From assembly GCA_964544655.1 (NCBI GenBank), contig CAZJCM010000061.1, positions 1 to 11,026 on the forward strand: 11,026 nt of DNA. The letters run 5' to 3'. Source of the stretch: HyVt-443 sp964544655 (lineage in GTDB: Bacteria > Pseudomonadota > Gammaproteobacteria > Chromatiales > Chromatiaceae). Below are positions 7,278 through 11,026 of the stretch, piece after piece. Within the stretch, counting starts at the first letter, position 1, and each line of letters starts with the position of its first letter. Both the position numbers and the translations under genes were made by a program. The notes below the pieces were generated by a model, which ran no database searches, was not told the origin of the DNA, and saw only the letters and a list, made by a program, of their open reading frames with translations.

Positions 7278-8072
7278 TCAGCCCTCCAGCATATCCCGGG
7301 CCAGCCCCGGGGCGGGATAGTGAAAGGGGACCGGCCCATCAGCCAGGCCATTCATGAACTGCCGGGTCCAGGGGGAATCGGAATTCATCATCGCATCGGG
7401 CCGGCCATGCTCGATCACCCGGCCATTGGAGATGACATAGATGAAATCGGCGATCGCCGCGGTCTCCTGCACATCGTGGGAGACCACGATGCTGGTCAGA
7501 CCACTGGCATCGTTCAAGGACCGGATCAGCTTCACCAGCACCCCCATGGAGATGGGATCCTGGCCGGTGAACGGCTCATCATACATGATCATATCCGGGT
7601 CCAGGGCAATGGCACGGGCCAGCGCCACCCGCCGGGCCATGCCGCCGGAGAGCTCACTCGGCATCAGATCTCGCGCCCCGCGCAGCCCCACCGCCTCCAG
7701 CTTCAGCAGCACCAGCTTGCGGATCATGGATTCCGGCAGCCGGGTATGCTCGCGCAGGGGATAGGCCACATTCTCGAACACGTCGATATCGGTCAGCAGC
7801 GCCCCGCTCTGGAACAGCATCCCCATACGCATACGCAACCGGTAGAGATCCCGGGTGCTGAGCCGGTGCACATCCTGTCCGCCCACCTCGATGGTGCCGG
7901 CAGAGGGGCGCAACTGACCGCCGATCAGCTTCAGCAGGGTGGTCTTGCCGGTGCCGCTGGGCCCCATGATGGCAGTGATCCGGCCACGCGGAATGTCGAT
8001 ATCCACGCCATCGAAAATCACCCTGTCGCCACGGGAGAAGCGCAAGCCCCGAATCTTGACCAGGAGTTCCAT
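7278..8072 (-). CDS. mlaF: MlaF, ATPase subunit of the Mla phospholipid ABC transporter
   Basis: 264 residues from ATG 8072, with all ABC ATPase motifs. Walker A is GPSGTGKTT (37-45), the Q-loop is FQSGALL with Q88, the signature is LSGGM (141-145), Walker B is IMYDEP (162-167), and the switch histidine is H199 in VVSHD. GMLFQSGALLTDIDVFENVAYPLRE is split by these motifs as in other Mla and Mkl-type ATPases. It powers lipid movement by MlaFEDB at the inner membrane. The frame is open as far as 8270, but that extension runs through the promoter and the MITE-like element and has no family similarity, so it is rejected. A modest GGCGAG site precedes ATG 8072. It is the first gene of the mla operon. 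Confidence 0.96.
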   Translation of the reverse strand: MELLVKIRGLRFSRGDRVIFDGVDIDIPRGRITAIMGPSGTGKTTLLKLIGGQLRPSAGTIEVGGQDVHRLSTRDLYRLRMRMGMLFQSGALLTDIDVFENVAYPLREHTRLPESMIRKLVLLKLEAVGLRGARDLMPSELSGGMARRVALARAIALDPDMIMYDEPFTGQDPISMGVLVKLIRSLNDASGLTSIVVSHDVQETAAIADFIYVISNGRVIEHGRPDAMMNSDSPWTRQFMNGLADGPVPFHYPAPGLARDMLEG

Positions 8073-8131
8073 ATCGCTCGCCAAAGCAGACGCCCCCTGA
8101 CGCCATTTGAATCTGCCGTTGAAAAGGGGCG

Positions 8132-8161
8132 ATTGTCCCTTGTCATCAGCGGAAGCGTCAA
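8132..8161 (-). promoter_or_regulatory. Candidate sigma-70 promoter for the mla operon
   Basis: On the minus strand TTGACG (8156-8161, 5 of 6 to consensus) is followed after 18 bases by GACAAT (8132-8137, 4 of 6). Transcription would start near 8125, leaving a leader of about 50 bases before the mlaF ATG at 8072. The -35 box lies only 8 bases from the end of the MITE-like element. Prediction by eye only. Confidence 0.4.
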
Positions 8162-8169
8162 GCTTATTA

Positions 8170-8328
8170 GGGAGCCCTGAACAAGTCATGGACCTACATC
8201 TTGCTGCTAAAATGCACTGCTTTGTCGTTGCAAATCTTCGTAATAGCTGGCTATTACGTGCGACTCGCACCTCAAATCAGCATATTTTCTTCAGCAATCC
8301 GTACGGCCCAGACTTATTTAGAGCCCCC
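8170..8328. mobile_element. MITE-like element with imperfect terminal inverted repeats, IS5-like ends
   Basis: The left end GGGAGCCCTGAACAAGTC (8170-8187) and the reverse complement of the right end, GGGGGCTCTAAATAAGTC (8311-8328), match at 14 of 18 positions. Similarity continues inward with one-base shifts (TGGACC-TAC against TGGGCCGTAC), giving ends of about 28 bases. The element is 159 bases, encodes no transposase and contains internal palindromes, all typical of a non-autonomous miniature element. The GAACAAGTC and AATAAGTC portions recall IS5-family ends. TTAG (8167-8170) next to the left end fits a YTAR-type target, but no clean matching duplication is seen on the right. Family assignment is inference. 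Confidence 0.6.
8239..8270. repeat. Two adjacent perfect hairpins inside the MITE-like element
   Basis: CGTAATAGC (8239-8247) and GCTATTACG (8250-8258) are perfect inverted repeats around TG. Directly adjoining, GTGCG (8258-8262) and CGCAC (8266-8270) pair around ACT. The two hairpins share base 8258. They sit near the middle of the element. No T tract follows. Confidence 0.6.
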
Positions 8329-8416
8329 AGGATCTCGAGGGTCAAGCCATCCTGTAACGACGAACAGTTAAATCCTCACCGACCACCGTAAAACAACCTA
8401 GTATTTATATGCGACA

Positions 8417-8445
8417 TTGATTTATCGATAAACAGACCGTATATT
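8417..8445 (+). promoter_or_regulatory. Promoter of the RND efflux pair with a palindromic operator in the spacer
   Basis: TTGATT (8417-8422, -35) and TATATT (8440-8445, -10) are 17 bases apart, the ideal spacing. TTTATCGATAAA (8421-8432) is a perfect 12-base palindrome that overlaps the -35 box and the start of the spacer. This is a common operator place for repressors of efflux genes such as TetR-type proteins. Transcription would start near 8452, about 30 bases before the adaptor ATG. No regulator gene is in the window, so the binding protein is unknown. Confidence 0.5.
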
Positions 8446-8482
8446 AGCAAAATATTATATTCCTCCTTCGGAGTTGCCAGAA

Positions 8483-9526
8483 ATGAACCGGCTTTTATTG
8501 CTACTGTTGACCCTGACGGGCTTTACCTCCATCGCCTTGGCGCAGCAGCCACTGGAGACCACCACTGCAGCCTATCGCGTGGTTCCACGTGAGTACCGGC
8601 TGGACGGCATGGTGGAGGCGGTGAACCGCTCCACCATCTCTGCCCAGACCCGCGGCCAGGTGGAGAAGGTCCTGTTCGACGTGGACGATTATGTAAAGAA
8701 GGGTGAGCTGATTGTCCTGCTGAAGGATACCGAGCAGCGCGCCCAACTGGCCCAGGCAGAGGCCAACCAGCGGGAGGCCAACGCCCGTTACCAGGAGGCA
8801 CTGGATGATTACCGGCGCACCAAGGGTGTGTTCGAAAAAAAGCTGGTGGCCCAATCAGAGATGGATCGGGCCACTGCCGCCCTGCGCGCGGCCAAGGCAA
8901 AACGGGAAGCCGCAATCGCGCGGGTGAAACAGGCCAAGGAGCAGCTCGACTACACCCGGATACGCGCCCCCTACTCCGGTATCGTCACCGACCGCCACAT
9001 CGAAGTGGGCGAAATCGCCAACCCCGGACAGAAGCTGATAAGCGGTATCTCCCTGGATCAACTGCGGGTGATCGTGGACGTCCCCCAGAGCCTGATTCCG
9101 GCGATTCGCAAGATCGGCAAGGCTAAGGTGAAGCAGCCGGGCAATGGCTATATTCCCGCCAGCCGCCTGACCATCTTTCCCTATGCCCACTACGGCAGCA
9201 ACACCTTCAAGGTTCGACTGGACCTGCCGGAAGGGACCAAGAATATGTTTCCCGGCATGTCGGTAAAAACCGCCTTCACCATCGGCGAACACCGCCAGCT
9301 GCTGATCCCGCTACGGGCGGTGGTCTATCGCAGCGAGGTCACCGGCGTCTATGTGGTGGATGCCACCGGCCGGATATCTCTGCGCCACATCCGCCTCGGG
9401 CGCAAGACCGGCGATGGCCATGTGGTGGTACTGGCCGGCCTGGATGAAGGTGAGCAGGTCGCCCTCGATCCCATTGCCGCAGGCACCCTGCTGAAACAGC
9501 AACAGGCAGAGCGGAGAAACAAATGA
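8483..9526 (+). CDS. RND efflux periplasmic adaptor (membrane fusion protein)
   Basis: 347 residues. A signal peptide covers about 1-20 (MNRLLLLLLTLTGFTSIALA) with no lipobox cysteine, so the mature protein is probably soluble or peripherally held rather than lipid-anchored. The domain order is that of HlyD/AcrA-type adaptors: a first barrel-lipoyl half with ISAQTRGQVEKVLFDVDDYVKKGE (in two parts around residue 60), an alpha-helical hairpin rich in Ala, Arg and Glu (about 85-155), the second lipoyl half LDYTRIRAPYSGIVTDRHIEVGE, then beta-barrel and membrane-proximal domains. ATG 8483 is preferred because GGAG (8470-8473) lies 9 bases upstream; a TTG at 8474 in the same frame directly abuts that site. 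It overlaps the permease gene by 4 bases. No outer-membrane channel gene is visible; substrate unknown. Confidence 0.93.
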   Translation: MNRLLLLLLTLTGFTSIALAQQPLETTTAAYRVVPREYRLDGMVEAVNRSTISAQTRGQVEKVLFDVDDYVKKGELIVLLKDTEQRAQLAQAEANQREANARYQEALDDYRRTKGVFEKKLVAQSEMDRATAALRAAKAKREAAIARVKQAKEQLDYTRIRAPYSGIVTDRHIEVGEIANPGQKLISGISLDQLRVIVDVPQSLIPAIRKIGKAKVKQPGNGYIPASRLTIFPYAHYGSNTFKVRLDLPEGTKNMFPGMSVKTAFTIGEHRQLLIPLRAVVYRSEVTGVYVVDATGRISLRHIRLGRKTGDGHVVVLAGLDEGEQVALDPIAAGTLLKQQQAERRNK

Positions 9527-11026
9527 GCAAGCGACTGGGCATATCCGGGCGTATCGCCAAGCGCTTCGTGGACACGGAGATCACGCCGCTGCTGGCCTTG
9601 GTCGGGCTGCTACTCGGGCTGTTCGCCATTCTGGTCACACCACGGGAGGAGGAACCGCAGATCAACGTCACCTTCGCCAATGTCTTCATCCCCTTTCCGG
9701 GGGCGACGGCATCGGAGATCGAACAGCTGGTGTCGACACCGGCGGAACAGGTACTGTCGGAGATCGATGGTATCAAGCACGTCTACTCCACCTCCCTGCC
9801 CGGCATGTCGGTCCTGACCATCCAGTACCAGGTAGGCGAGGACCGCACCGACGCCATCGTGCGCCTGTACAGCAAGATCTACTCCAACCAGGACTGGCTG
9901 CCCCCGAACCTGGGCGTCGGTCAGCCGATCATCAAACCCAAGGGCATCGACGACGTGCCCATCGTCACCGCCACCCTCTGGTCCGAAGACCCCAACGTCG
10001 GCGCATACGAACTGGGCCAGGTGGCCCACGCCATCGAGGCGGAGCTGAAACGGGTACCGGGCACCCGTGACATCTACACCCTGGGGGCGCCGGAACGGGT
10101 GGTGAGCGTGCGCCTCGACCCCCAGGCCCTGTCCGGCTACGGCGTCAGCCTGACCGACCTGGCCCATGCCCTGCAAGCGGGCAACCAGGTACAGAGCGAT
10201 ATCAGCATCACCGCAGAGAACCAGGAGATCCAGGTTCAGGCCGGCCATTTTCTCAGCAGCCCTGACGATGTGGGTGATCTGGTTGTGGGCGTGCATGAGG
10301 GCAAGCCCGTGTTCCTGCGGGATGTGGCAGAGATCCGCCAGGGGCCGGACCAGCCGGAGCAGTACGTCTGGATCGGCAGCGGCCCCCAGGCGGAGAAGAA
10401 AAATCTCACCATCACCGGCCCCACACCAGCGGTGACCATCGCCGTGGCGAAAAAACCAGGCACCAACGCCGTAGACATCGCCAATGCCGTGATCGAGCGT
10501 TTCGATGACCTGGACGGCATCTTCATCCCGGAGGGCGTGAAGATGACCATCACCCGCAACTATGGCGCGACCGCCGATGAGAAGGCGAAGAAGCTGATCA
10601 GCAAACTGATCTTCGCCACCGCCTCGGTGGTGCTGCTGGTGCTGTTTGCCCTGGGCTGGCGCGAGGCACTGATCGTGGGCGCCGCAGTGGTGGTGACCCT
10701 GACCATCACCCTGTTCGCCTCCTGGGCCTGGGGCTTCACCCTCAACCGGGTCTCCCTGTTCGCCCTGATCTTCTCCATCGGCATTCTGGTGGATGACGCC
10801 ATCGTGGTGGTGGAGAACATACACCGCCACCTGGCGATGGGGGCGCACAACCTGCGCGAGGCGATACCCAGGGCGGTGGATGAGGTCGGCGGGCCGACCA
10901 TTCTCGCCACCTTCACGGTGATCGCGGCGCTGCTGCCCATGGCCTTTGTCACCGGCCTGATGGGCCCCTACATGAGCCCCATCCCCATCAACGCCAGCAT
11001 GGGTATGTTGATCTCCCTGGCGGTGG
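9523..11026 (+). CDS. RND efflux transporter permease, N-terminal half (runs off window end)
   Basis: 501 residues are visible of a family usually about 1000-1100 long; the frame is open to the window end. The start ATG overlaps the adaptor stop (ATGA, 9523-9526) and has GGAG 6 bases upstream. Features in order: a first membrane helix (about 20-38), the unusual stretch TPREEEPQI (39-47) at the periplasmic exit, a porter domain with FPGATASEIEQLVSTPAEQ, then a run of membrane helices from about residue 367. D424-D425 in GILVDDAIVVVENI correspond to the proton-relay aspartates of AcrB-type pumps. It is an inner-membrane proton-driven exporter acting with the adaptor upstream. The visible half does not show the heavy-metal family hallmarks clearly, so a drug- or hydrophobe-type pump is more likely, but substrate is not inferable. 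Confidence 0.95.
   Translation, partial: MSKRLGISGRIAKRFVDTEITPLLALVGLLLGLFAILVTPREEEPQINVTFANVFIPFPGATASEIEQLVSTPAEQVLSEIDGIKHVYSTSLPGMSVLTIQYQVGEDRTDAIVRLYSKIYSNQDWLPPNLGVGQPIIKPKGIDDVPIVTATLWSEDPNVGAYELGQVAHAIEAELKRVPGTRDIYTLGAPERVVSVRLDPQALSGYGVSLTDLAHALQAGNQVQSDISITAENQEIQVQAGHFLSSPDDVGDLVVGVHEGKPVFLRDVAEIRQGPDQPEQYVWIGSGPQAEKKNLTITGPTPAVTIAVAKKPGTNAVDIANAVIERFDDLDGIFIPEGVKMTITRNYGATADEKAKKLISKLIFATASVVLLVLFALGWREALIVGAAVVVTLTITLFASWAWGFTLNRVSLFALIFSIGILVDDAIVVVENIHRHLAMGAHNLREAIPRAVDEVGGPTILATFTVIAALLPMAFVTGLMGPYMSPIPINASMGMLISLAV

Larger units (their letters stand above)
8073..8482. other. Divergent intergenic region between mlaF and the RND efflux pair
   Basis: About 410 bases without a convincing gene. 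From left to right it holds the mlaF leader and a candidate mlaF promoter, a 159-base MITE-like element, a short stretch (8329-8394) in which I see nothing definite, and a distinctly AT-rich block (8395-8462) with the promoter of the adaptor gene. A plus-strand open frame at 8107-8391 crosses the element and has no family features, so it is not called. Confidence 0.8.

Noticed and set aside
8124..8141. AAGGG/CCCTT inverted repeat followed by a short T run on the minus strand
   Set aside because: The stem is only 5 base pairs and would lie at the predicted mlaF transcription start, so a terminator is unlikely.
8073..8270. N-terminal extension of mlaF by 66 codons
   Set aside because: It would place half of the MITE-like element in the protein. 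The family starts at about ATG 8072.
8107..8391. Plus-strand open frame of 94 codons between mlaF and the adaptor
   Set aside because: It crosses the mlaF promoter and the MITE-like element and has no family features or good ribosome binding site.
9610..10848. Long minus-strand open frame of 412 codons
   Set aside because: It is antisense to the RND permease, whose frame shows clear membrane helices and the DD motif.
1..11026. CRISPR array, tRNA, rRNA, prophage or defence genes
   Set aside because: No regularly spaced repeats, tRNA- or rRNA-like sequence, integrase or defence-type protein was seen.

Overview
The window reads as ordinary chromosomal DNA of a GC-rich gammaproteobacterium. The main clue is gene order: mlaF-E-D-C-B, murA, hisG, hisD, hisC run in one direction on the minus strand, a cluster known from Pseudomonas and relatives. 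HisG is the short form that needs HisZ, also common in that group. Genus cannot be fixed from the sequence; a Pseudomonas-like or Chromatiales/sulfur-oxidiser-like lineage would fit.

Layout. Positions 1-422 (+) are the C-terminal end of a methyl-accepting chemotaxis protein, convergent with hisC (430-1521, -) at a gap of only 7 bases. Going leftwards on the minus strand the order is mlaF (8072-7278), mlaE (7261-6482), mlaD (6481-6008), mlaC (6011-5397), mlaB (5400-5098), murA (4949-3690), hisG (3683-3042), hisD (3003-1702) and hisC. The five mla genes are packed with overlaps or near-zero gaps. murA is set off by a 148-base gap that holds inverted repeats but no gene; the bolA/ibaG gene usual at this spot is missing. 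hisG follows murA by 6 bases. hisD and hisC are separated by 180 bases of strongly self-complementary sequence.

An intergenic region of about 410 bases (8073-8482) separates mlaF from a divergent RND efflux pair on the plus strand: a periplasmic adaptor (8483-9526) and an RND permease (from 9523, cut by the window end). This region contains a 159-base element with imperfect terminal inverted repeats and internal palindromes (MITE-like, ends resembling IS5-family ends), a candidate mlaF promoter on one side of it, and on the other an AT-rich promoter whose spacer carries a 12-base palindrome, a plausible repressor operator for the efflux genes.

Functionally the window joins envelope maintenance (Mla retrograde phospholipid transport, first committed step of peptidoglycan synthesis, RND efflux) with three histidine biosynthesis enzymes. 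No previously undescribed multi-gene system was found. The most interesting parts are the MITE-like element, the operator-like palindrome beside it, and the nested inverted repeats between hisD and hisC.
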